From positions 1,488,001 to 1,552,000 of the forward strand of contig JAKULF010000008.1 in the NCBI GenBank assembly GCA_022661535.1: DNA of 64,000 nucleotides, given 5' to 3'. Shown here in pieces: positions 22,305 through 35,900 of this stretch. The notes beneath the pieces were generated by a model. That model was not told the DNA's origin. It did not search any database and saw nothing but the letters and a program-made list of their open reading frames with translations. This DNA comes from Eutypa lata. Its lineage: Eukaryota; Ascomycota; Sordariomycetes; Xylariales; Diatrypaceae. The position numbers were made by a program, and so were the translations under genes. The number at the start of each line of letters is the position of its first letter. Within the stretch, counting starts at the first letter, position 1.

Positions 22305-25300
22305 AGGCGTTTGAAAGGACGTCATAACTGTTATACAGAGGTATCGGACATTATGTTATAGATATCTTTTAACTATTACCCAAGGCAGTAAACATTCTTG
22401 TATTCGCACTATTTACAGCTTCGTTAACGGTGTTTATATTTCTTTTCGGAGGCCTTTTATAGAGCTAAGGCGTATATTAGTCTAGAGGTATGTAGAATGC
22501 GATTCGGTACCTTCTAGACGATTACCACAGCTAGCTAGGAGCCATTAGCCCCTTTATATATATATACATACATCTAATCCCAAACTCTAGTCATGACACT
22601 GGGCCTTCTTCCTTGGCCCACTATAAGTGCGACTCATAGCTAATATAAGGATAATAACTACATTAAGCCGTAGTCTTTCATCTAACCTATCACGTATAGT
22701 ATACGCTAGGTTGCTTGCACAAGAAGTAGAGGGTTAGAATATTAGCATAAAGAATACTAAATCTCTCACGGAAGTCCCCACTAAGCTCTATAATCATGTT
22801 GACACTATTGGTAGAGAGGGAAAGGAACTATTAAGGTATGCTCCTTTGTGAAATAGGCATCACAGGCACCTAAACTACAATGGATACTACAGACTACTTT
22901 TATTATATTAGTCACTCAGTGCCTTTCAGTGAGGTCATTTACCTGTGGTACATAGCGGCGTCTACCAGATACTTCTATATCCAGCCACTATTTGCAAGTC
23001 CTCGGAAATATCTGCGTTGGCCAAAAATGTGAGATTCAGCTCGGTCTTCGGCTCAACCAACCCGTCCTATCATATCCATCAAAGCCTGGTATGCAATCCG
23101 GCATGATCTAGGTTTGTCAGACGTGGCGTTCTGTGCTACCACATCCAGAAGCTATTCAGGCTAACCTACATATTTGACTGGTCAGTTAGGCAGTGGAATG
23201 AACACAACTAATTTGCCACGGCTTAGACCTGTTGCTTGGTCCTGGTAACTACCTCGGTCCAAATACAGCGTCACTACACCTGACATTTATACTATGTATG
23301 TGTGACAAGGATGTGAAGGCTTGGAACTGAGGTTCTATTCAACTAAAAATTTTCTTTGGTCCTAAGGTCCATAAGGTCCTTCTTTTTATCCTGTACGACC
23401 TGTAGGGTCGTCTAATATATACACAAAATAGAGGTACGTATCTGTAATATCCTGTTGCCGTCCTAGCCGCCGATAATAGCTGTTGGCTCTTATTAGGCAT
23501 CTATGCATTCCGTTGATGGTCGTATGACCTCCAAATATTGAAGTGTTGGCATTCCTATGCATTCCTGCTGCAGCTGTCCTGCAGCCAACATACCTGGATC
23601 CATTCCCCGTGTGACAGTATGTTAGACTGAGGTGTAGATTTCGGAGAAAATATAGTATATAATCTATTGGTAAAGCATAGGGATGGTATTTTTTGCTATG
23701 GATGGCGGTTGATAAGCAGTACCAATATCGAATAACCTTGGAAGGTCTGATGTTTTGTTTCGTAATTTAACATGTGAACACCGACAAGAATAAACCTCAT
23801 TCGGGAACTTAATTTGACAGTTGAGTTTCTATTCACATGGCACCTACATATTTGATTAGATATTTTCTTGCAATATCAACATTATCGAGCAAGGTCTTTC
23901 GAGTAGAGACTTCTTATGGAAGCACATGGGTATATAGCATCAAACTCGTCTACGTAAAGATGGGTTTGTGGTGAATCCCGTGATATAAAAATATAAAGTG
24001 ACGAGAAAGGAGTAGTGTTATATGCTGAGCGCATGGGGTTAAATTAAGGGCTATGAAGGCTCTACGTATACTGACTAGTCACTAACTGACAACGGCAGCC
24101 ATAAGACGGTAATGTATAATATACCAACTATGGAATCATTTCTAAACTCTGCTAACTAAGACGGTTATAAACTAATTGAAAGGGACACGATGTATGAAAG
24201 GCGGTTCCAAATGTTTTATGGTGGATCCTTAACGTATATGGTAATATGTTGTCTAAGGCATCGGGACCAGAGTATCGAGTCCACGTCAAATGTACGCGAA
24301 AAACAGGCACCGCATATGTAGCTGATATTCAGTGCTTCACCAAAGTTTGTAGACAGATAATATCTATAGCTTTAAACCCCGCTATACGGACAAGAAAGCC
24401 AACATGCGCTGAGATGGTCCATAGTACCACTAATAAAGTTAGAACCAATTAACCTGGGTTTGTAAAACTTGTCGCTAGATAGGATTCCGGGGACCTAAGG
24501 TTTTCATAACCCGAGTTGTAGCTGTAGGTTAATCCTTTAGTTAATTTACATCTACTGTTTTCGTCACGTATGGTTGCCTGATTTTGCCACTTTACTCCCC
24601 TGTCTCACGGTCAAGGTAAACCGACGGAGCAAGGCAAACCTTCGAAAGCCAATGTAAGATTGTGCCCAACTTGTGATTGCTGCCACTAGTTTAAAATTGG
24701 ATGTCTAAGTGGGAATTTGTGCTCGACCCGGCAGGTTTCTCAGGTCCGCTATGTTTATAGTCCAAGTAGCCGATTAGGCTGACCTAAAGAGAGAAAGAGA
24801 AAACGGGCCATAGCACAGGAGAAGAAAGACAAACGAGCCTAGACTCAGGACGACAGAAGTACTAGTGCCAGAGGGGATGCGTTGAAATGTATACGCTCTA
24901 AATGACATAATGAACGCATCAAATCGAGTCTCCATGACCATGAGGATGAATTAAACGTTACTATCGTGAACAACTTCAATATCTTGCTTAATAGTCATGT
25001 GTACACAGATCTATAATATGACCTAAGTGCTCTATTTACTTTAATAAGCCCACTGTTAACTTTCTAGTATTTTCAATAGCTAATTAGCTTAATCTACCAG
25101 GCCACCACCGCTACCCTCCCTCAACTCCTATATTTTGGAGTATCATTCGAAACACCGATTAGTGTGGAATTTGGCAGCGGGTATGCTACTTGTACTGCTT
25201 GCTTCACCGTAGACGACACGAACCTGTCTAGTCTTCCTACTACCACCCCCCCGATGAGGTCATCTCGCTGTTCCTGCCTCTAGTAAGAAGTACAATAGGT

Positions 25301-25517
25301 AAGCGACCTACAATAGTCATAGATCGACTTGCCAAAGTCGACTGTGTTCTTCATAGAGTTCATGTGGCTAAAATACCCTAGACGGGGTTGATTCAATGCG
25401 ACTGGTGCTAAAGCTAGGAATACCAGTTAGGTGTTTTCCTCCTGTTCGCTATGGGTATTCGCATTTCCCTCTACTGCATCTAGAAGCTGAACGCTGACCC
25501 CTATCGAGCTAAACTAG

Positions 25518-25931
25518 GCACACGACGCTGCTACGGGACGGGCCTTCCCGCAGATCTCCGACGTCGGAGTCGCGGTGGGTAGCTTCGTGCTGACAGGTGA
25601 GACGAAGCCAGAGGTGATCAGCGTGGTGATAAGGAGAGTGCTTCGAAGGGTTCAATCCGCTCTACTTCATGTATGGGAGCTTACACTCGACCGAGAAAAT
25701 TGTCAAACGGAAAATCCTGCAGTGAAGTTGACGACAGCAGCTATCATGCTCGCAGTAGTGCCATTTATGGATCACCTTCTAGCATCCTTGCCGGCATATC
25801 AACGGAGTCACGGAACCGACCTCTTCGGACATCCCCGCAGCCAAACTGAGTTGGGTATGAAAGACATAGGATCCTTCCTTAATACTCTTCAATGCACCAC
25901 GCAAGTAGTAAATGAGGATCTTAGGACTTGA
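25518..25931 (+). pseudogene. possible C-terminal relic of a Zn2Cys6/AflR-like regulator
   Basis: Open frame of about 137 residues after a TAG at 25515-25517, ending at TGA 25929-25931, less AT-rich than its surroundings. The start VGVAVGSFVLTGE followed by VISVVIRRVLRRVQ resembles the segment of many fungal Zn2Cys6 factors where a GSY/GSF-L-x(2)E motif precedes a Leu/Arg-rich helix. No zinc-cluster DNA-binding part was found upstream, and there is no good start codon (GTG at 25575). Low confidence; it may be a chance frame. Confidence 0.3.
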
Positions 25932-26766
25932 ATAGAAAATGCCTGGGCTTTGAGTGCTTATGCATGCATATCAAACTGGCGATCCACCTCCTTAGTACAC
26001 CCCTTGAAAATCTCTGGCATGGGTAGATTGATTATGAAGTGGGAGTCTAGATGTAAGGTCGTGGGGGTTGCTTATTGTTAGACTTGCTTACGTGTGGATT
26101 GGTACGCGTTAGTTATATGTTGCCTAGATTACAAATTAGGGACAGTCTTATTATTCACCATACCGCTCATATGTATGCGGGCCTGAGGCAAGGGCTAGAA
26201 ATGTAGAGTAACTTGAAGGAATGCCTGTTACGTAGACCCCCCGCGTTTGTATTTCCTTCCAAAGAGCTTGGATAGCTAACCAGAAAGGATAGTAACATCG
26301 AACCAAGTAACCCCTGCAACCATATCCGCAATCGTACGGGATACTTGATCGTAACAGGCAGCTGGTGAGTATAAGCTTTGAAAGACATGGATATAGGCGT
26401 ACTAGACATTGTACAAACGGTACGTACTCTACTATATCGCGCCTTATTTATTTTAATATATATTTCCGCCTAGTTTACTTAATTCACTTGCAGTTCATCA
26501 GTTAGGACTTTATTCCGAATCCTTGATCTTATAGGATGCTTACGTTAAATATTGCGATATATTCTCCGACGGAGTATTAAGAGGGGTACTTACTGAAAGG
26601 GGTGAAATAGTAACCAGAAAGTCACCGAGAAGGTAGCACCAATCATTTTGCCGGATGATCAATTGCTTTGCTTGGATATCACCTCTCTGGACGTCCGCGG
26701 CAAAGACTTAAAGGCCACGAAAGAAAACCCCACGAGACAAACAAAGCTATATTACGATTAAACAAG

Positions 26767-28450
26767 ATGCCTCTTGAGGTTATCGTTGTCGGCGCTGGCA
26801 TTGGCGGCCTTTGTGCTGCCGTTGCACTTCAGCAAGCCGGCCATTCTGTCAAGGTTGGACGAGACGATGGCCCCAGAACTATTATATCAAGTCCAACAAA
26901 AAGTACTAACAACAACTAGATATTCGAGAGGTCTCGTTTTGCTGCTGAAGTGGGCGCTGCCCTTCTCATTACCCCAAATGGAGAGCGTGTGCTCTCCCGC
27001 TTGGGATTCGATTTCAAGAGAGCGCGAGCCGATGACATGCTTTCCTTTGAGGTCCTAGATGGCGTCACATTCAAACAGCTACACCGCGCAGAACTTATCA
27101 ACGCGCGCGAAGAGTACGGGGCCCCCTTGTATACGGTGCACCGCGTAGATATGCACAACGAGCTGCTGCACCTAACCTCAACTTTGGATCTTCGGCTGTC
27201 ATCGAAGGTAGTGGCCGCTGATGCAGAGCAGGGTCTTATCGTCCTCGAGGATGGAACGCAGCACCATGCTGACCTCATCATCGGGGCAGACGGGCTGCAC
27301 TCGGTGCTGAGGGGTGTGGTGCTGGGCGATCAAGATGCGGCAAAATCAACCCCGTCAGGCTTTAGTGCTTTCCGCTTTATGATCCCCACTTCCGAACTGG
27401 AGAACAATCCGCACTTTCTTGAGCTGATGAAGGTGAAAGGGAGAGGAAACAGTGTACTAGGTGACACAACCTGCCCCACAGAGCGACATATGGTGTGGTA
27501 CACTTGTCGAAAGTACGCGTTATCCCCGTTACGCAATGAGAATAACCATCTTAACACCTGTATAGTGGACAGGTACAAAACTTCGCCGGCATTCACGAAA
27601 GCCTACACACGGAGGGTGATGGTAAGTTGGAAATTGATAGAAGGTGTACCCATAGCCACATGAAAAGAGCTGACTGAGGCGAGTGAAGACCTCAAGGCCC
27701 TTATGCTAGCCGAATTTGGGCACTATCACCCGAGTTTAGTCCATATCATCAAGTAAGCATTCAATCGCCTTATCTTTAATGACATAGTATCACGCTAACA
27801 GGATATCAAATATAGCATGGCTCCGGATGTGACCGTGTGGCCTCTTTCCTATCATGACCCGCTTCCAATTTGGACTCGAGGGAAAGTCGCTCTGCTCGGT
27901 GATGCCGCTCATCCAGTGCGTAGTGCTCCCCCAAACTATTTACTATTTTGCCATGAAGTCCTAGTAACCTCATACGTAATAATGCAGATGCTTCCGTTTG
28001 GCGCACAAGGAGCGAACCAGGCCATCGAGGACGCTGGGGCGCTCGGTGCATTATTCAGTAACGGCGAATCAGTGGCAGATGTTCCTTCCCGTCTTCGGCT
28101 CTTTGAACAGGTCCGTCGTCTACGCGCGTCCAGGGTGCAATCATTGTCTCGAGTCCGCCTTGGTAAGGAGAAGGAAGTAGAGGACCGCGTTCGGCTTTAT
28201 GCTGAGCCCCCTAATTCCGGTGCGTACATTAAACAGAACCGTCCACTCTTGATTTATGCGCTATATCCTTGTTATAATTGCAAAGACGAGCTAACGTCCA
28301 CACCAGTGGTACCAACTTCATTTGCTGAACGTCTAAGCCACGATTATAAGTAAGTCAGCGGTTGTAATAACAAATCCTAGGGCTGAAGCTAACTACTTTA
28401 GGTTTGATGTGTATGCTGTGTGCAAAGAGGCGTTATCCAAGAAGGACTAA
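26767..28450 (+). CDS. FAD-dependent monooxygenase (salicylate-hydroxylase type)
   Basis: Seven exons: 26767-26853, 26920-27621, 27670-27752, 27816-27915, 27988-28219, 28307-28349 and 28402-28450; all frames join, giving 431 residues. Class A flavoprotein aromatic hydroxylase markers are present: GAGIGG (residues 9-14), a Glu ending the second strand (KIFERS), the DLIIGADGLHS motif, and GDAAHPMLPFGAQGANQAIEDA, which is restored only when the 72-nt intron 4 is removed. Such enzymes hydroxylate, dearomatise or oxidatively decarboxylate phenolic acids with NAD(P)H and O2. The start is the ATG directly before PLEVIVVG. Intron 1 contains a perfect TACTAAC branch site. Introns 4 (72 nt) and 5 (87 nt) are stop-free multiples of three. 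It sits alone between two gene-poor tracts about 4.5 kb from the PKS, the likely source of its aromatic substrate. Confidence 0.88.
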
Positions 28451-31400
28451 TAAATACTTGACATTATAAAGATGTGTTAGCAATCACTAAATTCTTAACA
28501 TTATGCAAATATTAGATTTAACAAGATTTTTATTAACTAATATTCAGTTACGTTATTAGGCATATGGTAAATTAAACATGATTTCGTGCAGAATTAAGCC
28601 ATTGAATTAAAAAGATAAAAATAACTATATATATTGCTTATAAAACTACACTATGGTGCTTAACAGTTAAGTAAACGATCTTGGTACATTTTTCTTTCCC
28701 TTTCATAAATTTAAACCCACTTTGTAACAATGCTTCAACTTTATAAGTAGGGAAAGGAAGAAATGGTTATAATACAGTTACATTTTCATCATTTAATTTC
28801 CGGAAATACTGCTCATACCTCACATTACACTATTGTCACATCTCACACCATATACACGCCGCATGTTGGTAAGAGAAACGTATAATTACTAAGAACGAGA
28901 AGAACATGGCTTATTATATATTATATATTAAATTACGCCATCAGTTTCACATTTTGTCGATCGTGATGGGAATAACTGTCAGGTATGTCTATATCAACTT
29001 TGAGTTGTAGTTAATACCTACAATGCTTTGAAAATATAACAACCCCAGATATGCTAAGCACCGATGCGAGCAGGATTGCAACCTAGACTTTCAAGATGCT
29101 CCGAAGGGATACATTCTAGGTCAAACCATGCCGCACTTGTGCGGCTGAAATCTCTACAAAGACGTTGAAAGGGCGGCTCAAGAAGGAAAAAAAGAACAAA
29201 GACAAAATAAAGATAAATTATATTTCCTTGACCGTTGGCGATTACATACATGGTTGTAAGCACATATATACCAATCGCGCCCATGTAAGCAAGGATGCAG
29301 TTGCATACTGACTTGCTCATAGGCAGGATATATAATAACACTGTAGGATTTAGGGCAGAAACCGATTTACCGCGATCCCAGTATGGTTGCAGTGGCTGAT
29401 ACATGCCGACATGCAGGGACACTATGATTACCGTTGAATCCTGTGGGTTCAAATTTTGAAGGTGACGTTATCAAGTAATGCCTAAAAGCCGTTTCCGCGC
29501 CAGCGCGCCCTTAAGAAAAATTTACTTATCTGATCAATCAGAAAAGATGTCAAACAATGTTACAGCCTCAGACAGGAGAACCAAATGGGTAGTGGGTAAG
29601 TACATTGCTGACGACATGCATCGATACGCTTACATGGATGTCAGATGACCCCCTTCTTTCTTTATTTATTTCTATACCTAAACTTTCTTACTTTGGTAAG
29701 AGGTAATTGGTGATGAACAGCACAGCCATATGAGTATGCAGGGTACCACTGGCCAATAGGTTACCTCAAATGCGGTGCATCATGATATGATACATCTGCC
29801 TATATACCTGCCTACCTGGTGTTTCTCAACGGCAGAAGCGCTAGCGACAGGGGAAAAAAATCACCGCTATACCTGGCCACGATCATCAACATAGAGCGGG
29901 GAGATCCTTATACGCGTAAATGCCTTGATTATTGAGCAATGGACAAAAGAAAAGACTCGCGTTGGACAAACTCTTTATAACGCGAGAGGCGAATTACTTA
30001 CGTGTCTACGTTAGCGGCACGATGGCGGATGGACCCGAAAATCTGGAGAGAGCTGAGCAAGCACTTGGTAAAGCTTACTTGTCAACAACACCGCTTGGTA
30101 TATTCACCGACTAAAAACTTCCCCTTACGTGATATTTGTGTAACTACCTGATTAACTATCGATTTGCAGCATTGTTAATGCATGTAGTTATGGGGGCAAA
30201 CAATACTCCATTTCTAATGCACCTTTGACATCTCCCTGGCGTGAATATCGGAGATGTCTCTTCTCTACGGACCACGGCCATGGCGACAGATTTGAAGGCA
30301 CGCACTCGGGTACACCGGCCGGGGTATTCATGATAGCCTATGCCGGCATGGGGATGGCGAGGCTCCGGCTCATCAGATCTCACCCTCTAAGCGGGATTGG
30401 GCCGCGGTGTTCGAGAGGATAATCCAATGTGATGATGACGCGCACACGGCAAAGATGGACGGCCCAACCAAGCTACCTAGCCGTGGAGATCTCTAAGCCG
30501 TAAGACCACCAATCTTAGTCTAAGGCGAAGCAAAACATGGTTCTGACAGGCGGGAATGCCCAGGTCGATTCCGGGACTTCTTTGCCTAATCCCAAGACAA
30601 AGCACCGGGACTTCATACGTAGTGCCGGGTATACGGATATGTAGGAGAAACGTACTAGGGGAAATTATTAAAGATACCTGGGTGTCGTAGATATAGAAGT
30701 TCAAACTGTCAGATTTCAAGCCGAGGCTATTCTTGTTTTACTTCCACCCCCACCCCCTCATTGTTGGTTATACATGTTACATTTTACACAACTACCTATG
30801 TATAAAAGCTTCAACATATGGATAGGGATTAATACTATGGGCAAAGGACCAGTGCATAAAGCTAAAGCTTATCAAGGAATAAGACCAGAGTAAATTTCAA
30901 GCTAGGAAGAACATCCCGTATGACTTTCCTGTCAGCACTAATTAGTCATGGGAGAGTTGGTCATGGCAAACCACTTTTTAAGCTTAACTGTCCTTTCTCT
31001 TAGTGATTCCACATGGAAGATCCTCAAAACTAAGGGCCCGCTCCGTGTGACAGCTATATGAGTCTGCAATTAAGTCGCCGTGTATGGGTCAAGTACTTGC
31101 GTACATAAAGCTAGTAGCTCTCAGATCTTATATTCGCGTGTCTGATCTACACCGAACGGTATGAGCCGTTCGTGCTGCGGAATTAACCATATTCTGTGAA
31201 ACAACTCTAGTAATCTTGTGTGAAATCATCGCCGAAACAAGAACACAGTAGGGGGAAATAAATCATGAGTATGATAAGCCAATTATTCAGTAGCCGAAAA
31301 CAGGTAAGCACGTCAAAAGGATCTTCACTTCATGAGCTAGGTTGCGATCCTAGTCAAACTTATGCACATACATACCTTATCTTATACCCTTACTCCTTTG

Positions 31401-32975
31401 AGAAGGTATTGTGCAGGACATTTCTGATAAGAATCCTATGAATGCGCACGCGGGTTACTGTATGCATCGTCGAATCCATTACCGCGACCTTATGTACGTT
31501 CATGTCTCTTGAAACGTCGTCACATCAACACATATTATTGTCTATGGGGAGCCTATCGGCATGTTTTATTTCCGGCATACTAGAGTATCACCTGCGTAAT
31601 GACAGATAGACAGCCGCATCGGCAATGCCTGTAGTCAGCCAGCGGCAACATAGTAAGCTTGCTAGGATTGTTAAATTTTGGCGAATAGGAAAAATGAACC
31701 GTCTACTATTTATCACGCCATTTGCATGATCCAGCCGGATGTCGCATATGGTTTACCTAACCCGAGCTACAGCAATGATTTGCTCGTATAATCACGAGAA
31801 TAGCGAGTTTGTCCCGAGCTCAAATAATATTCACGATGACATCTAATTAGGTTATTAGGACTCGAGATCCTTTTTTCCCACTTGCCTCTCTTGATATTAA
31901 TAGTTGATAGATCTACGACCACCAATCGTAGCTGTTGAAGCCGGATAGAATATACAGCGAGACTCAAACCACTACAGATACAGGTACCTTATTAGATCTC
32001 AAGTGGATGAATTCATCACTACAGGGATGTTTGATCTAATAAACGAAAGCCGCTTTAAGTAAACAAGCGCCCGCTAGGCTAGTTGCAAATCCACGGGCCG
32101 ATCCTTGAAGCGGCTTCAACGTTTGTGAACATCCTGGTGCCCTATATACATTGGGTGGGGGTTTTATGTCAGCCTTGAATGGTAGTATAGACCGGGGTAA
32201 ATTTATTAATATCATGGTATTAGCGAAGTAAGTTCCGGGGTATAGGGGTGCAAATAAAAGTAAAAGCCCGTTGCCTATAACCGTTTCTTGCGCCTCGCCC
32301 GTTCTTACTGAAGTGGGTAATCTAAAAGACGTTTTCCCCAACTAAATTCATGTGTTGTGTATATATGCGAGACCTCTTTCATAATTGGGCGCTGCAAGTG
32401 TCGTTTAGCCCTCCTGCCTTATCAATACATTGTTGTTGTTGCTTCTATCCCGTTATGTTCTTCTGCATACCCCCTTGCTTTCCTTTGACACGATCTACAA
32501 CCTATTAAAAAACTCGCCAGGATATAACTGCAGGTCAAAGTCCTGGAACCGAAGATGAGTAAGAACTTAGAAAACAGGAATGCCATATTGACTACGTGAT
32601 AAAGGGAGTTCCAGTCTAACGAAAGCCCCCGAGAGCATACAGGGAGGGCATGAAACCCCTGCAGCACCAAACAGGAAAGACATTCTTGAACGTAATTCAC
32701 ATGTGACAAGAAAGGGAGCTTCTAGAATGGATGTCCTGGATCATTCCAAACTTGCCGATATGATATATAGTATATATGTAAGCCCTACTTAAGGGGGGTG
32801 GCACTCTCGCTTGTCAGATAGACCAGTATTGTTCTAAAACCATTTATCACCTATTCAACAAGAGGGATATTATAACAACTATTAAGACTTAGCCTATTTA
32901 ACTAGGAACTTTAGACTTCTATTAAGACTACTATTTGTGCAAAATCATAAGAAAAGCTAGATATTTCCCCTAAAA
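28451..32975. other. gene-poor AT-rich tract between monooxygenase and PKS
   Basis: No gene could be supported in 4.5 kb. Short frames at 29054-29452 (minus) and 29932-30114 (plus) have no recognised motif. A less AT-rich patch near 30220-30420 may be a gene remnant but gives no family signal. The sequence looks like decayed repeat DNA. The last few hundred bases should hold the PKS promoter. Confidence 0.5.
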
Positions 32976-35900
32976 ATGCACGCAACTACAGGGTCAGTTG
33001 AGAAGGTCTTATTACTATTCGGGCCGCAAATTCCACGACTCGTCCCGGCCCGCTTAACAGACCTTCGAAAGACAATTCTGGAGGACCCCAAGCTTCAGTT
33101 CTTAGTCAGGGTCGTAAAGGATTTGCCGGCTCTTTGGGACACCACCATTCTTCCAGGCTGTCCCCACCTCAGCCGTCTCGCAGATGCTAAGCGACAACTG
33201 CAGCAGCTCGCGGCGTTTCTTGAGAGCGAGGATGTAGACTTGCCCCCTGCGCGGCCACCATACAACTTGCTCCTCGTTCCTTTGACAGTTGTTGCCCAAA
33301 TCGCCGAGTACATAAGCCTGGGTCGCAAAGGCCCGGTTCAGGGGTTCTGCGTTGGGTTCTTGGCCGCTGCCGCTGTCGCAAGCGCACGGAACAAAACCGA
33401 GCTTGAAAAGTGGACAGCTACCGCTGTGCGGTTAGCAGTATGTATTGGCGCCATTGTCGACTTGGATGAGAATGAGCGGTCAAATGGCGACTCAGAGTCG
33501 TCTGGGTGTAGCTCTACATGGTCCGTTAGCTGGACATCGAACCAAGAAAAGGAGTACTTGGATGAGACACTCGCGTCATTCCCTCAGGTAATTCCTTACG
33601 GTCTCCTTGAAACATTCACATACTATTATCCAGTCTTACCTGTTTTCTTACACGACTTCTAGGCGTATATCTCGTGTGTAACCGATGTTGATAGGGTTAC
33701 GCTCACGATCCCCGAGAATCAGTTTGCAGACTTCAGCCAGAAGCTGGGTGATGGGGGCTTGTCTGCTCAGGCAATTGGGCTTCGTGGCAAATACCACACC
33801 GCTAGCCCAGAGCGCCAAGAAATATTACAACAACTCAGGTCACTGTGTCAGCAGCACGAAGACTTCCGATTCCCAGATGTCGAGCAACTGGCTCTGCCTC
33901 TGCGATCCACCTCGGACACCAAAGTGGTTACCGAGGGGGCACTCCACGAGATTGCATTGGACTGCATCCTAGTGGAGCTATGCCTCTGGTACGATACGGT
34001 CAAAGCAGCCGTGGACGCCGAGGAAGGTCAGCCCGTGAAGCTTCTTTCCGTCGGTAACAGCTCGGGGGCTATCCCTCGCTCTTTCAAGCTAGCCACTACC
34101 GCGCATGAATCGTTGACGTTGAACGAGTATGCATCGTCTTCCCAGACAACGACCCCGCCTGTAAATGGCAAGATGCACCTCACAGTCAACGGCGCGTTGA
34201 CATCCGTTATACCGACGCCGGCTACAATGCTAAGCCCACGGTCTACGGAGGCTGCTCCACCTATCGCCGTCATTGGGATGGCATGTCGATACGCGCAAGC
34301 CGACTCCCTCGACGAGTTCTGGTCCCTGATCAACTCGGGAAAGAACGCAGTTACACCAGTGCCTGCGGATCGCTTCGTGTCTGAGGAACTGTGGCGTACG
34401 CCCAAGGGCCCCTTTTACGGGAACTTCGTGAAGGATAATGACGCATTCGACCACCGATTCTTTGGGATGTCGGCCCGAGAGGCCACATCCATGGATCCAC
34501 AACAGAGACTCCTGCTTCAGGTCTCATACGAAGCTATGGAATCGGCCGGTTATGCGGATGGATCCGAGTCGCCGAACCGCCCGGTGGGCTGCTACGTAGG
34601 CGCAGGCTACGTCGAATATGAAGACAACGTAGCTTCCGAGAACGCGACGGCTTTCTCGGCCTCCGGAACCATTCGAGCTTTCGTTAGCGGTAAGGTCAGC
34701 CATTATTTCGGTTGGACTGGACCTTCGGTGGTATTCGACACTGCTTGCTCGTCATCAGCCGTTGCCATACATCACGCTTGCAAGGTAAGAGAAACCCATA
34801 CGCTGCGCGTGTTGCCCAACGGCCGGCTAACTAATTAGGCCCTTCAAACCAATGACTGCTCGGTCGCCCTCGCTGGTGGCGTGAACATGATCACAAGCCC
34901 TACTTTCTACCAGAACCTGGCTGCCGCCTCTTTCCTCAGCCCCACTGGAGCCTCGAAAGCATTCGACGCCGGCGCGAATGGATACTGCCGCGGCGAGGGC
35001 GCCGGAATGCTGGTCCTAAAGCCCCTTGCTCAGGCTATAGCGGATAACGACCGCATCCTCGGCACGATCGTGGGTTCGGCCGTTAACCAAAACTCGAGCT
35101 GCACCCCAATCACAGTGCCCGATTCAAACTCACAAAGCGACCTATACCTCCAGGCCCTCTCACGTGCGGGTGTCTCGCCATCAGAGGTTTCCTATGTTGA
35201 AGCTCACGGGACAGGTAAGTCATAAGAGCCTAATAGGTTGAATTGGCCGTACCTATATTGCTTTCCACTAGTGTTGAAAGGAGATGCTGATAGATGTATT
35301 GTTTTAGGCACGCAGGTAGGTGATCCTATCGAATGTGCCAGCATCCGCACTGCGTTTGGTGGTCCCAATAGGACTCAGGAACTGGTGATTGGATCTGTCA
35401 AGGATGTAGTCGGCCATACCGAGGGAGCGTCGGGTGTCACTGGCGTCATCAAGACGCTTCTCATGATGCAACACGGCACAATTCCCAAGCAGCCCAACTT
35501 TACCAGACTCAACCCAAAAATCCCCGCCTTGGAACCCGACAGACTGGCTATTGCCTCGCAGACTCGGCAATGGCGCGACATCAGCAGGCGGACGGCTCTA
35601 GTCAACAACTACGGCGCGGCTGGGAGCAATGCCGCCATCGTCGTTCAAGAATACCAGAGAAGCTCGCTGGCGCAGGCTGCTAATGCGGCCTCCCCGGAGA
35701 ATATAGTCGACTACCCAATCTTCATCTCAGCTAAGACCACGGAAAGCTTGCGTGCGTACAGCGCCGCATTGAGAGCATATCTGGACCGATACCCTTCAAT
35801 CACTCTGGGAGATATAGCGTACAACTTGGCTCGCAAACAGAACAAAACCCTGGAGTATGCGGCAACATGGACTACTGGAAGTATCGCCTCTCTTCGCCAG

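Larger units (their letters stand above)
21257..26766. other. gene-poor AT-rich tract, probable decayed repeat DNA
   Basis: About 5.5 kb with no convincing gene except a possible relic at 25518-25931. Open frames are short and stop-rich in all six frames, with many TA dinucleotides and A/T tracts, as seen in repeat DNA altered by repeat-induced point mutation. I could not recognise transposase or reverse-transcriptase motifs. A short hairpin lies at 22263-22304. Confidence 0.5.

Noticed and set aside
29054..29452. 132-residue minus-strand frame in the gene-poor tract
   Set aside because: Contains one hydrophobic stretch but no family motif, no splice-consistent extension, and lies in stop-rich DNA.
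30156..30422. Less AT-rich patch with frames on both strands
   Set aside because: No recognisable protein family in any frame; could be a gene scrap but not supportable.
35215..35307. Apparent break in the PKS reading frame
   Set aside because: A regular GT-AG intron; removing it restores EAHGTGTQVGDP.
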